Of a DNA stretch of 64,000 nucleotides, positions 1-7,708 are shown one piece after another. The notes beneath the pieces are model-generated. The model saw only the letters and a list, made by a program, of their open reading frames with translations, did no database searches and had not been told where the DNA came from. The first letter of the stretch is position 1, and each line of letters starts with the position of its first letter. A program made the position numbers and the translations under genes. This DNA comes from Kitasatospora sp040298565 (GTDB lineage Bacteria > Actinomycetota > Actinomycetes > Streptomycetales > Streptomycetaceae). The stretch is from the NCBI RefSeq assembly GCF_040298565.1, contig NZ_JBEPAK010000001.1, forward strand, positions 62,001-126,000, read 5' to 3'.

Positions 1-690
1 GTAGCTGCTCGGCACGGCCACGGAGGCGTTCTCCGCCGCCGTGCCGTACACCAGGGCGATCTCGTCGTGGGCGTGCAGCGTGATCGCCGCCGGATCGCCG
101 GCCACCGGTTTGCCGTTCACGTACGCGGTCAGCGAGTGGGTGGCGTCGGTGCGCAGGCCGCCGAGGTGGTCGGCGGAGGCGGAGACCTGCCATTCGGTCA
201 GGAACTGGCCCAGCGTGAAGTCGGCGTTCACCGGCGATTCGACGTGGATGACGCCGGTGGTGTCGTGGGTGTGCAGCGGACTGATCCGCTGGGCGTTCTC
301 GTCGATGCCGATCAACGCGGGCACCGTCACGGCCTGTCCGTCGGCGTACACGTCGAGGTGCGCGTGGATGTGCAGGGCCGTGCCCTCGGCCCCGAGCATC
401 GGTAGACCGGCCGCCTTGACGGCCGCCGCGACGTCGGCGGGCGCGTCCCAGGGCGGCGGGGTGGTCCGGCCCTCGGCGGTCGTGCGCGGGTGCGCCGGCA
501 CCCCGGAGGGCGGGGACGAGCTCTGGTTCGTCGCGATCACGACGGCGATCCCGCCGACCGCCACGAGTACGAGCAGGCCGATCAGCCCGCCCACCAGCCA
601 TCGCCGTCGCCGCTGGTGGCGGACCTCGGCCGCCCGGAGCGCGGCGGCGCGAGCCCTCCGTCGGGACGGCTCCGGGTTCTGCGCTGACAT
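1..690 (-). CDS. HIHAHLD-motif single-pass membrane protein (3' end outside window)
   Basis: The reading frame starts at the ATG at 690, preceded by GGAGG with 9-nt spacing, and runs off the window edge, so at least 230 residues are seen and the C-terminus is missing. A basic, Arg-rich cytoplasmic N-terminus (residues 1-30) is followed by one hydrophobic helix (about 31-53) and a Ser/Pro linker. The extracellular part has the histidine-rich motif HIHAHLDVY near residue 107, and further on HTHDTTGVIHVESP and LHAHDEIALVYG. The repeated His-x-His pairs suggest a metal-binding extracytoplasmic domain. I recall similar proteins of unknown function in actinomycetes, but I cannot name a family. The reaction and partner are unknown. 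Confidence 0.85.
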   Translation of the reverse strand, partial: MSAQNPEPSRRRARAAALRAAEVRHQRRRRWLVGGLIGLLVLVAVGGIAVVIATNQSSSPPSGVPAHPRTTAEGRTTPPPWDAPADVAAAVKAAGLPMLGAEGTALHIHAHLDVYADGQAVTVPALIGIDENAQRISPLHTHDTTGVIHVESPVNADFTLGQFLTEWQVSASADHLGGLRTDATHSLTAYVNGKPVAGDPAAITLHAHDEIALVYGTAAENASVAVPSSY

Positions 691-834
691 CGGTGCCGGC
701 CTCCTCGGTCGAGGTAGCTGCTCTCTCAGCCTCGCAGAGTCGGTCCGGCTCGTCGCGTCGGGCCCGGCCCGGCCTGGAACCAGGCGGCCCCGACTCCCGG
801 GCGGGAGTCGGGGCCGGAGCGCACTCGGCTCGGG

Positions 835-1617
835 TCAGTGCTGACCCGGGTAGCCTCCCGGCTGGCCCGGGTACGGCACGTTCGGGACCTGCGGCGGGTA
901 GGGCTGCGCCTGCGGCGGCACCGGGGCGCCCGGCTGCGGCGGGTACGGCTGCCCCTGGGGAGCCGGGTAGCCCTGCGGCGCCGGGTAGCCCTGGGGTGCC
1001 GGGTACGGGTTGGCCGGCGGCTGGGGGTGCGGCTGGTGCTGCGGGTGCGGCTGGCCCTGCGGCGGGTACGGCGCCTGCGGCGCCGCGTACCCCTGCTGCT
1101 GCGGCAGCATCGGCTGCCCCGGCACCGGCTGGCCGGCCATCGGGTACGGCTGGCCCTGCGGCGTGTCGAACGGCTGCGAGGACGGGTCGATCGACCCGGG
1201 CGGGAAGGCCGCGCTCAGCTGGTCCATCTCGGCCCGCCAGATGCGGTGGATGTTCAGGCGCATCGGCTTGGCGTCACCCGGCATCTGGAGGTACATCGAG
1301 CTCCAGATGCTGGCGCGCTTGACCCGGCTGACCGGGAAGGCGGTGCGCGGGAACGCCGCGACGACGTCGCCGGGGCGGTTCGTCCAGCGGCTGGCCGCGT
1401 TGACCACCACGTGGGTGTTGGTGAGCGTCAGGAAGTAGTAGCGGCGGGTCAGGATGATGATCAGGCCGAGCAGCGGGATCTCGCCGAAGACACCGTTGAG
1501 CCACGGGCTGGGGCCGCTCTCCGCATGCACGCAGGCGATGAAGGTCTCCCCAGGAGGCGCCACCTGCGAGAGCTTCTCTATGACCTGGGCCTTCTGCTTG
1601 GCCCGGAGAATTGCCAT
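835..1617 (-). CDS. PH-like domain protein with Pro/Gln/Tyr-rich tail
   Basis: 260 residues. The start is the ATG at 1617 (MAILRAKQKAQ), with AGAGGGA just upstream; a longer in-frame extension to 1710 has no ribosome site. The N-terminal ~140 residues look like a bacterial pleckstrin-homology fold: a short hydrophobic stretch (IPLLGLIIIL, about 47-56), then alternating strands 'RRYYFLTLTNTHVVV', and a closing helix 'RIWRAEMDQL'. From about residue 155 to the end the protein is low complexity, with repeated PAPQGYPAPQG and PYPPQ units, typical of actinobacterial membrane-associated adaptor proteins. It is single-gene, divergent from the small ORF and lipoprotein to its right. The function is unknown; the PH assignment rests on pattern only. 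Confidence 0.85.
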   Translation of the reverse strand: MAILRAKQKAQVIEKLSQVAPPGETFIACVHAESGPSPWLNGVFGEIPLLGLIIILTRRYYFLTLTNTHVVVNAASRWTNRPGDVVAAFPRTAFPVSRVKRASIWSSMYLQMPGDAKPMRLNIHRIWRAEMDQLSAAFPPGSIDPSSQPFDTPQGQPYPMAGQPVPGQPMLPQQQGYAAPQAPYPPQGQPHPQHQPHPQPPANPYPAPQGYPAPQGYPAPQGQPYPPQPGAPVPPQAQPYPPQVPNVPYPGQPGGYPGQH

Positions 1618-1840
1618 GTGTTCGTCCCTCTTACCCCGTCTTGTCCGCCGACCGTTCGCGGCGGGAAATCGGCTGAGATTAGCAGGTGGTGATGAGGCTT
1701 CGAACAGCACCCTGGGCGGCCGAAGTTCCGCCCCGAGCGGTCGCCCCCGCCCAGGTCACCGACCCGCCGCCGCCTGGACTGCGGCCTCCTCCTGCCCGGG
1801 TCACGACCACGACAGAATCCGTTAAAAGGAGGGTCAAAAA

Positions 1841-1921
1841 ATGGCGTGTCATCTTGCTGATAATGTGATCACCTGTGTATGCGCTGTGGCCCATTGCGCC
1901 GCAGGGGAGGGATTGGCCTGA
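1841..1921 (+). CDS. 26-residue Cys-rich small ORF (possible leader peptide)
   Basis: The ATG at 1841 is preceded by an unusually strong ribosome site, AAAAGGAGGG, with 7-nt spacing. It encodes 26 residues with Cys at 3, 12, 14 and 19 and His at 4 and 18, and ends with TGA at 1919-1921. Codon use is unlike the neighbours: most of the first dozen codons end in T, where normal genes here end in G/C. It lies directly upstream of the lipoprotein at 1959. Its stop codon falls inside a perfect 7-bp hairpin (1915-1937) before the lipoprotein ribosome site, an arrangement like a translational leader. Seen: ORF, ribosome site, hairpin. Inferred: that it is translated and regulatory. Confidence 0.55.
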   Translation: MACHLADNVITCVCAVAHCAAGEGLA

Positions 1922-1937
1922 CCCGATCGATCAGGCC
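1915..1937 (+). promoter_or_regulatory. Hairpin between small ORF and lipoprotein start
   Basis: Perfect inverted repeat GGCCTGA (1915-1921) and TCAGGCC (1931-1937) with a 9-nt loop. It contains the stop codon of the small ORF and lies about 10 nt before the AGGAGA ribosome site of the lipoprotein. It has no T-tract, so it is more likely a translational-coupling or attenuation element than a terminator. Confidence 0.45.
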
Positions 1938-1958
1938 CTGTCACACAGGAGAAGCACC

Positions 1959-3230
1959 ATCAACACCGTCATCCGCAAGGCCGCCAACGGCGCGCTGCCC
2001 GTAGCGGTCACCGCTTCCGTCCTCGCCGCGGGTCTGACCGCCTGCGGCACCGCCGAGCAGCTCTCGGCCGCCCAGAAGGTCACCAAGGCCTTCGACAAGG
2101 TGGGTGACGGCAAGTCGGCCGGCTTCACGCTCTCCGTGGAAGCCACCCCCGAGCAGGTCATCGCCTTCACCAAGGCCACCGGAGAGGCGGCCGACGAGAC
2201 GAGCGCCCGCGCCCTGTCCGGGCTGTCCCTCTCCGTCGCCGTCGCGGCCGACAAGCCGCTCAAGGAGGTCGACGCCTTCAAGACCCCGAAGGCGGACGAG
2301 AAGAAGGACCTCACGCTCGACAAGTCGGTGCGGGTCTCCTACGTCCTCGCTGACCGCAAGGGCACTCCGCTCCTCGAGTACCGCCAGCTCGACGCCAAGG
2401 CGTACCTGCACGCCGACGTGAAGAGCGTCCTCAAGCTGACCGGCCAGGACCCGTCCGAGGTCGACACCGCCGCCCAGGACCTGCCCCCGGAGCTGAGCAG
2501 CGCCAAGGCCGTGCTGAACGGCAAGTGGGTCTCGTTCGACCTCCAGGAGCTGGCGGACGAGGCCAAGAAGACCGACGGCGGCAAGGGCGACAACCCCGCC
2601 GCCGTGCCCTCGGTCGACCCGGAGGCCGGCAACCAGCTCCTCAACTCCCTGAAGGACGTGTTCAACCGGACCGTCACCTTCGAGGACAAGGGCAAGAAGG
2701 ACGGCACCGAGCACATCTGGATGAGCGCCCCCGCGCGCACCGCGGTGGACGAGCTGTACAAGGCGATCAAGCCCCTGGCCGGCAAGTTCCCGCAGCAGTT
2801 CAAGAACCTCCCGACCGAGGCCCCGAAGGACGTGCCGGACACCAAGGTCGGCGTGGACCTCTTCCTCAAGGACGGCGCGTTCTCCTCGGCCACCTTCGAC
2901 CTGGCGCAGCTGGACCGCAAGGCCGGCCCCGGCGTCAACCTCCCCGTGAAGCTCGCCTTCAACCAGGCCGCGCCGAACGTCCAGGCCCCGGCCGACGCGG
3001 TGAAGATGACCGGCGAGGACCTGATGAAGACCTTCCTCACCCTCGCCGCCGGCGGCGCCGAGGACGGCACCGGACCGGACGACGTCCCGCCCGCCACCGA
3101 GGCCGCGCCGCTGACCGACGCCCAGCTCAAGGAGCTGGCCGGCCTCGGCGTGCCGGAGGCGCAGGCCCGTGCCTTCAACAAGCTCGGCATGAGCTTCGAG
3201 GACATCAAGTCCATCGCCCAGGAGAAGTGA
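1959..3230 (+). CDS. Secreted lipoprotein with apparent ATC start codon
   Basis: About 423 residues. A good ribosome site (AGGAGA, 1947-1952) is followed at the right spacing not by ATG but by ATC (1959-1961), continuing as AAC-ACC-GTC-ATC. With this start the protein opens with a normal lipoprotein signal: basic R6-K7, a hydrophobic stretch and the lipobox LTAC, with lipidated Cys29. The only upstream alternative in frame is a GTG at 1875 without a ribosome site, which would add 28 charged residues ahead of the signal and overlap the small ORF. The mature part is Lys/Asp-rich and repeats 'VDLFLKDG..SSATFDL'-like strands, resembling LolA/LppX-type carriers; this is only a resemblance. The C-terminus carries a helical 'LKELAGLGVPEAQARAFNKL' segment. 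Confidence 0.85.
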   Translation: MNTVIRKAANGALPVAVTASVLAAGLTACGTAEQLSAAQKVTKAFDKVGDGKSAGFTLSVEATPEQVIAFTKATGEAADETSARALSGLSLSVAVAADKPLKEVDAFKTPKADEKKDLTLDKSVRVSYVLADRKGTPLLEYRQLDAKAYLHADVKSVLKLTGQDPSEVDTAAQDLPPELSSAKAVLNGKWVSFDLQELADEAKKTDGGKGDNPAAVPSVDPEAGNQLLNSLKDVFNRTVTFEDKGKKDGTEHIWMSAPARTAVDELYKAIKPLAGKFPQQFKNLPTEAPKDVPDTKVGVDLFLKDGAFSSATFDLAQLDRKAGPGVNLPVKLAFNQAAPNVQAPADAVKMTGEDLMKTFLTLAAGGAEDGTGPDDVPPATEAAPLTDAQLKELAGLGVPEAQARAFNKLGMSFEDIKSIAQEK

Positions 3231-3249
3231 TCCTCCGACGCCGATGACC

Positions 3250-3285
3250 GTCCGGCCGCGGCCGCCCGCAGGGCCGCGGCCGGAC
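3250..3285 (+). terminator. Strong GC hairpin after lipoprotein gene
   Basis: Perfect 14-bp stem (GTCCGGCCGCGGCC, 3250-3263, against 3272-3285) with an 8-nt loop, 20 nt after the lipoprotein stop and just before the convergent gene ending at 3297. It probably serves both strands. As usual in these genomes there is no U-tract. Confidence 0.75.
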
Positions 3286-3296
3286 CGGTCGGCAGG

Positions 3297-3536
3297 TCAG
3301 TCCGGCTTCTCCTGACGCCCCGTCATTCCTCGTCTCCCACGAGGAACGTGCAGCTCCACACGGCCGCGGCGCAGGTGGTTGCGGTGGCCGTCGGCGAACT
3401 CCAGCCGGAGGCTGCGGTCGGCCGGGGCGGCCACCACGACGGCGCTCTCGACCGTGCCGTAGGAGGAGTCGCGGTAGACCCACACCTGGTCCCCGACGTG
3501 GAACTCCGGCGTCTCGGAGACGATCACCGCACTCAC
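3297..3536 (-). CDS. Small basic SH3/KOW-like hypothetical protein
   Basis: 79 residues, ATG at 3536 after GGGAAGG. The N-terminal half has a compact beta-rich pattern, 'FHVGDQVWVYRDSSYGTVES', which resembles small SH3/KOW-type barrels (hydrophobic-G-D-x-V-W-V), followed by 'LRLEFADGHRNHLRRGRVELH' and a basic Arg-rich tail. No catalytic motif is visible. It is a single gene between two GC hairpins. The function is unknown; an RNA- or ribosome-associated role would fit the fold but is not shown. Confidence 0.7.
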   Translation of the reverse strand: MSAVIVSETPEFHVGDQVWVYRDSSYGTVESAVVVAAPADRSLRLEFADGHRNHLRRGRVELHVPRGRRGMTGRQEKPD

Positions 3537-3610
3537 CTTCCCTCGTGCCTCACCGATCAGTACGGTGCGCGGGCACCGGTCGACTCAGATGCCGGGCGAG
3601 GTCGCCGCGC

Positions 3611-3652
3611 GCGGGCCGCTCCCCGGGTGCCCACCCCCGGGAAGCGGCCCGC
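3611..3652 (-). terminator. Terminator after RNase H gene
   Basis: A 17-bp stem with a single mismatch (3611-3627 against 3636-3652, core GCGGGCCGCT/AGCGGCCCGC) and an 8-nt loop, 12 nt beyond the stop of the RNase H gene in its direction of transcription. Confidence 0.7.
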
Positions 3653-3663
3653 GAAGCGCCGGG

Positions 3664-4398
3664 TCAGGCGTGGGCGGCGGCGCACTCCGGGTGGCCCCAG
3701 CTGCCGCCCACCTTGGCGATCTTGTCCCCCTTGGCATACGGGCGGCTGCACGGGCAGGTGCCGGGGAAGCGGGCGTTCAGGGTGCGCGAGCCGCTGCGCC
3801 TCACGCTGCCGCCGGGACCGCCGGTACCGCCGGCGCTCCCCATGGCACCGGCGCCGGTCGTGGTGGCGGCCCGCGGGCTGCGCGCCCGGGGCGCCCGGGC
3901 GGCCGGGGCCGGGTCGGGCACCGGCAGGTCGACGGCGGTCCCGGCGGCGGCCTGCTGGGTGCGGGCGGCGTCACTGGCTGCCTTGTCGGCGATGGCGTTC
4001 AGCGGGTCCCCGTCCACCTGGTGGGCGGGGACGTACACGAAGACGACGTCCCTGCCCTCCAGGAGCTCGTCGATCCGCTGGATCAGCTCGCGGTTGGCGA
4101 CCGGCTTGCCCGCGGCCGTCTTCCAGCCGTTGCGCTTCCAGCCCTTGAGCCACTTGGTCACCGAGTCACGGGTGTAGGTGCTGTCGAGCCTGACCTCCAG
4201 CGGCACGGCGGGATCGGTGGCGGCGAGCAGCTGCTGAAGTGCCGTCAGCTCACCGATGTTGTTGGTGCTGTGCCCGAGCGGCCCGGCCTCCCAGCGCTGG
4301 GGCCTCCCGGCGCCGTCCGCGACCACGTAGGCCCAGGCCGCCGGGCCCGGGTTGCCCTTCGCCGCTCCGTCACACGCTGCAATGACTCGTTCCACCAT
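3664..4398 (-). CDS. rnhA: Ribonuclease HI with C-terminal Cys/His tail
   Basis: 244 residues from the ATG at 4398; a 12-residue upstream extension is possible but unneeded. Residues 1-145 form an RNase H fold cleaving the RNA strand of RNA-DNA hybrids. All expected catalytic residues are present: Asp10 (CDGAAKGNPG), Glu50 (NIGEL), Asp72 (RLDSTYT), His126 (VPAHQ) and Asp138 (NAIADKAASD). A Pro/Ala/Arg linker then leads to a C-terminal segment 'FPGTCPCSRPYAKGDKI..GGSWGHPECAAA'. Its three Cys and one His suggest a small zinc-binding module. This tail is beyond the usual ~155-residue enzyme. The ribosome site is weak (GGGG). Confidence 0.92.
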   Translation of the reverse strand: MVERVIAACDGAAKGNPGPAAWAYVVADGAGRPQRWEAGPLGHSTNNIGELTALQQLLAATDPAVPLEVRLDSTYTRDSVTKWLKGWKRNGWKTAAGKPVANRELIQRIDELLEGRDVVFVYVPAHQVDGDPLNAIADKAASDAARTQQAAAGTAVDLPVPDPAPAARAPRARSPRAATTTGAGAMGSAGGTGGPGGSVRRSGSRTLNARFPGTCPCSRPYAKGDKIAKVGGSWGHPECAAAHA

Positions 4399-4448
4399 GC
4401 CCCGATCATGCCTGGTCAGGCGGTCGGTCGCCAAAGCCGCAGCCCGGG

Positions 4449-5105
4449 TCAGTACCAGCTGGTGAACGCGGCCACGCCCCGGCCGGTGCGGGCGGCGTGC
4501 CGCAGCACGCGCAGCGGGCCGTCGAGCAGGGCATCGGCGTCGTGGTCGGGAGCGTCACCGAGGCCGGTCATCCAGGCGTGGATCCGTTCGATCGCGTCCC
4601 GGCGCCGGGCACCGGTCAGGGTCAGGGCCTCCTCGGCCACGGGAAGGCAGGCGCGCAGCCCGGCGGAGTCGAGCAGGACGTCACCGAACCAGCCCGGCAG
4701 TCGCAGCGTCGCTTCCGGCCCCAGCGCGTAGGCCAGGGCCCAGAACGGGTTGGCCTTGCGGGCGGCTGCCGCGAACAGCCCCTCCTCGTCCTCGGGTGGG
4801 AACCGCTCCATCACGGCGTCGCGCAGGTCTTCGACCGGTTCGGCCCCGTCGCGGCAGCCGTCGAAGAACGCGCAGAGCCGCCGGGCGTCCTCCGTGGCGG
4901 TCCACTCCCCGTGGCCGTCCGTCGACCTGGCGAACAGGGACTCCCCCGCCCGCCCCCGCCACCAGTCCAGCTCCGCCGCACAGCCGGCCGGCGCCGACGG
5001 CGGCGGGAACGGCGACGCCGCCGCCCGATCCGCCGCCGAGGGCAGCAGGCCACGCAGCTCCTCGTCGGTCACCGTGCCGACGACCCACACGCCCGTGGCG
5101 CTCAA
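4449..5105 (-). CDS. Conserved hypothetical protein, TTG start
   Basis: 218 residues. The start is TTG at 5105, chosen because GGGGAGG lies 5 nt before it; an inner GTG at 5090 lacks such a site. The protein is soluble, acidic and Trp/Phe-rich (ELDWWRGRAGESLF, KANPFWALAYALGPEATLRLPGWFGD), with mostly helical character and no signal peptide or recognised motif. It sits downstream of, and codirectional with, the protease gene at 5326 and upstream of RNase HI with about 50 nt between stop and next start, so the two may be cotranscribed. I do not recognise the family. Confidence 0.8.
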   Translation of the reverse strand: MSATGVWVVGTVTDEELRGLLPSAADRAAASPFPPPSAPAGCAAELDWWRGRAGESLFARSTDGHGEWTATEDARRLCAFFDGCRDGAEPVEDLRDAVMERFPPEDEEGLFAAAARKANPFWALAYALGPEATLRLPGWFGDVLLDSAGLRACLPVAEEALTLTGARRRDAIERIHAWMTGLGDAPDHDADALLDGPLRVLRHAARTGRGVAAFTSWY

Positions 5106-5325
5106 CTCCGCCTCCCCTTGCCGGTCCGGCCCCCATCCTGCCCGCCCCCTCCGACAGCCGCCCCCGCCCGGACGGCGCGAACGCCGCGGGGCCTCACCGC
5201 AGCCGGGTCCCCGCCCGAGGGATCGCCGGCGCCTGTCCGGCGTACACCGGGAGCACCGCCGTGCCGGCCCTGGCCTCCAGCGTGCCCCGACTCGACGGGC
5301 GCCCAGGGGCCGACGGTCCCCGGCC

Positions 5326-6216
5326 TCAGGAGCCCGCGGCGGCGTCCTGGTCCTCGGCGAGCGGGAAGTCCGGCCAGGTGTCCATCAGCCTCGCCGAACC
5401 GGTCGACATGTAGAGGCCCGGGCCGCCTTGCGCGCCGCAGCCGTAGCCTCCGTGGACGACGCCGATCTGGTAGAAGACCTCACGACCGGGCACGGTGCGC
5501 AGCAGCGGGCCGCCGCTGTCGCCCTGGCAGGCGTCCCGGCCCTCGCGGCCGGCGCAGACCATGGTCGCCGGGTCGAACCCGCCCGCGATCGAGCACTCCT
5601 CGTGGGCGAGGAGCGGCACCTCCACCCGGTGCAGCCGGTCGGGCTTGTGGAAGAGCACGTCATCGGTCAGGCCCCAGCCGAGGACCGTGGCCGCCTGGCC
5701 GGGGCGCAGCCCCGCGTCGGTGCCCCTGGTGGGCAGCCGCACCGGTGTGATGCCGTACACCGCCTCCTCCAGTTGCACGGCCGCCACGTCGTAGTCGCCC
5801 CTCTCCGGGTCGTACAGGGGGTGGATCCTGACGTCCTCCACGTGCCGGAACTGGCCCTTTCCGGTGTCGGACAGCTGGGTACGGCCGACGACGACGTCGA
5901 ACCCCTCGTGCTCCCAGCCCCAGACGCAGTGAGCGGCGGTCAGCACCCAGTCGGGGGCGATCAGGCTGCCGCCGCAGAACTGGTTCCGGTAGTCGTTGGC
6001 GGCGGGGTTCTGGAGGAGCAGCGCGGCCATGAACGGGTAGGCGTCGTCCGCGACTTCGCTGCCGCCGATGATCCGGGCGCGCGGTGCGGTCTCCGCCGCG
6101 AGCCGGGCGGGAGGCGGGTCGGTGGTGCCGGCTCCCAGGAGGGCGGCGACCACGGCCGCGGTGAGGCCGATCGTCATGGCGTGGCGCAGGCGGCCACGGG
6201 CGGCGCGGAAGAGCAT
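5326..6216 (-). CDS. Secreted trypsin-like serine protease (S1A)
   Basis: 296 residues from the ATG at 6216 (AGGGA upstream). A signal peptide is visible (basic start, hydrophobic 'TIGLTAAVVAALLGAG'). A short propeptide ends at the activation site R-IIGG, and the trypsin fold follows. Catalytic triad: His in TAAHC, Asp in DYDVAAV, Ser in GDSGGP. Cysteine pairs surround the His (FCGGS..TAAHC) and the active Ser. 'EGRDACQGDSGGP' has Asp six residues before the catalytic Ser, the trypsin-type S1 pocket, so cleavage after Arg/Lys is expected. A longer frame extends upstream to 6510 without ribosome sites. It is a single gene, divergent from the acetyltransferase at 6513. Confidence 0.93.
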   Translation of the reverse strand: MLFRAARGRLRHAMTIGLTAAVVAALLGAGTTDPPPARLAAETAPRARIIGGSEVADDAYPFMAALLLQNPAANDYRNQFCGGSLIAPDWVLTAAHCVWGWEHEGFDVVVGRTQLSDTGKGQFRHVEDVRIHPLYDPERGDYDVAAVQLEEAVYGITPVRLPTRGTDAGLRPGQAATVLGWGLTDDVLFHKPDRLHRVEVPLLAHEECSIAGGFDPATMVCAGREGRDACQGDSGGPLLRTVPGREVFYQIGVVHGGYGCGAQGGPGLYMSTGSARLMDTWPDFPLAEDQDAAAGS

Positions 6217-6512
6217 GGGGATTCCCTGTCGCAGGCGCGGGTCGACGGCCGGGGCCGTCATCGGAGGGCGGCCACGGGCGGCGTCCGGGAGGTGCGCGGA
6301 GCCACTGGACCGTGGACGAACAGTATCGCCTCGGTCACTTTCCGCCACCACGGCGACATTCCGCGGGTCGCCGACCGGACTCGTCGGGCCGGCGCCGGCG
6401 GCCGTGCGGCCCCGACCGGCCCGGCGGTCCGCACCGCCATGCGGACCGAACCGGCCGCGGATCCGCCGTAATCGGGTTGCGGGCACGGCGGGGTAGCGGG
6501 AATCCTCCACGG

Positions 6513-7076
6513 ATGGAGCTGGCAGAGCAGGAGATCCCGCTGGGTGAGGTGACGCTGCGCCGTTTCCGCGGCGAGGCGGACCTCCCCGAGTACTTCCGGG
6601 TCATCGAGGAGTCACTGGAGCACCTGCGGCCGTTCATGCCGTGGGTCGCGGAGCACAGCCTGGCCAGCACGACCGCCTTCCTGGCCGAGCGGCCAGGGCT
6701 GTGGGAGAGCGGCCGGGACTTCAGCTTCGCGATCCTGCTGGACGGCGCGATCGTCGGCGCCTGCGGTTTGTTCCGGCGTTCGGACACCGCGGAGAACGGT
6801 CGGGAGATCGGCTACTGGCTGCACCCCGGCGCCACCGGCCGCGGGATCGCCACCCGGGCCGCGCGGGCGCTGGCCGAGCAGGCCTTCCGCCTGCCGGGTG
6901 TGGACTTCATCGAGATCGTGCACGACCCGGCCAATCTGCCGAGCGCCGCCGTTCCGGCCCGGCTCGGCTTCTCCGAGCACCTGCGCCGTCCCGCCGAGGC
7001 GCTCGCCCCGGCCGAGACCGGCGAGGAACTGGTCTGGCGGTTGGAGCGCGCCCGATGGGCTGAGCTGGCCACCTGA
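6513..7076 (+). CDS. GNAT N-acetyltransferase (RimJ/RimL type)
   Basis: 187 residues, ATG at 6513 (MELAEQEIPLG). The sequence follows the ribosomal-protein/antibiotic acetyltransferase pattern: 'LRRFRGEADLPEYFRVIEESLEHLRPFMPW' at the start, then 'FAILLDGAIVGACGLF' (beta4), 'REIGYWLHPGATGRGIATRAARAL' with the acetyl-CoA pyrophosphate loop G-x-G-x-A/T, and 'FIEIVHDPANLPSAAVPARLGF' near the end. It uses acetyl-CoA to acetylate an amine; the acceptor cannot be told from sequence. No clear ribosome site precedes the ATG, so initiation may be leaderless or weak. Confidence 0.88.
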   Translation: MELAEQEIPLGEVTLRRFRGEADLPEYFRVIEESLEHLRPFMPWVAEHSLASTTAFLAERPGLWESGRDFSFAILLDGAIVGACGLFRRSDTAENGREIGYWLHPGATGRGIATRAARALAEQAFRLPGVDFIEIVHDPANLPSAAVPARLGFSEHLRRPAEALAPAETGEELVWRLERARWAELAT

Positions 7077-7143
7077 GCCTCTGACAGCCCGAGGCCCCAA
7101 CAGCCTGGCGGCTCGACGGGCTGACGGACCGGGCCGACGGGTG

Positions 7144-7173
7144 GTGGACCGCCGCACGGGCCCGGCGGTCCAC
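7144..7173. terminator. Hairpin downstream of acetyltransferase
   Basis: Perfect 11-bp inverted repeat (GTGGACCGCCG, 7144-7154, against 7163-7173) with an 8-nt loop, about 70 nt after the acetyltransferase stop. Confidence 0.6.
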
Positions 7174-7708
7174 TGCCGTGGGGTGCGTGCGGACCGCCGG
7201 GCGGCGCCGCCGGACGGGACGATCCGGTCGGACGCCGTGGGAACGGACGCGGCCGGAGACCTCATCTCCGCACGGAGCGCCCCATCTCGAACCCCGCGTG
7301 CCGGCCGCGGTCCCTCTGCCGCGGCGTCGCGCGTCCGTTCCCGTGCCCAGGAGACCGTCCGGCACCCCGGGCGATAACACTTTCTTCCGCCGCCTTCCGA
7401 CCGATCGATCGGCAGCCCCCGGTGATCCGGGACGCCCACGAAGCGCCGGGCGCGGCAACCGGGTGAGCGGGCGAGGCCGCAGTCTCCGAACGGCGGATCG
7501 GCGGGTTCGGCCGACGGCGAGCGGGTCCGCCGACACCAGGTCAGAAAGCTTGTACCGGAACTTCCGCTTCCTCATACTTCCGGACAGCGCCTGTCAGGGG
7601 CAGATCATCCTCCGTGCTTCCGGACAGCACCGGCAGGTGTCCGCCCGTCTCCTGACCGCGCCTCACGGCCCCCGACCCCCGGGGCCTCCCACTCCCAGGA
7701 GGAGATCG
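7174..7708. other. Long intergenic region upstream of streptogrisin-like gene
   Basis: 535 bp without a convincing gene: open frames cross it, but none has a ribosome site or protein-like composition. The last 150 bp are less GC-rich ('GAAAGCTTGTACCGGAACTT', 'CCTCATACTTCC') and hold two direct repeats. This is probably the promoter region of the protease at 7709. Confidence 0.5.
7577..7628. promoter_or_regulatory. Direct repeats before secreted protease gene
   Basis: CTTCCGGACAGC occurs twice exactly (7577-7588 and 7617-7628), 40 nt apart start to start. The first copy continues into the palindrome GACAG-CGC-CTGTC, the second into GGACA-N11-TGTCC, so each may be a dyad site. They lie 80-130 nt before the GTG of the streptogrisin-like gene, where an activator or repressor would bind. 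Confidence 0.45.

Noticed and set aside
1875..1958. GTG at 1875 as lipoprotein start
   Set aside because: No ribosome site, overlaps the small ORF, and would place 28 polar residues before the lipoprotein signal.
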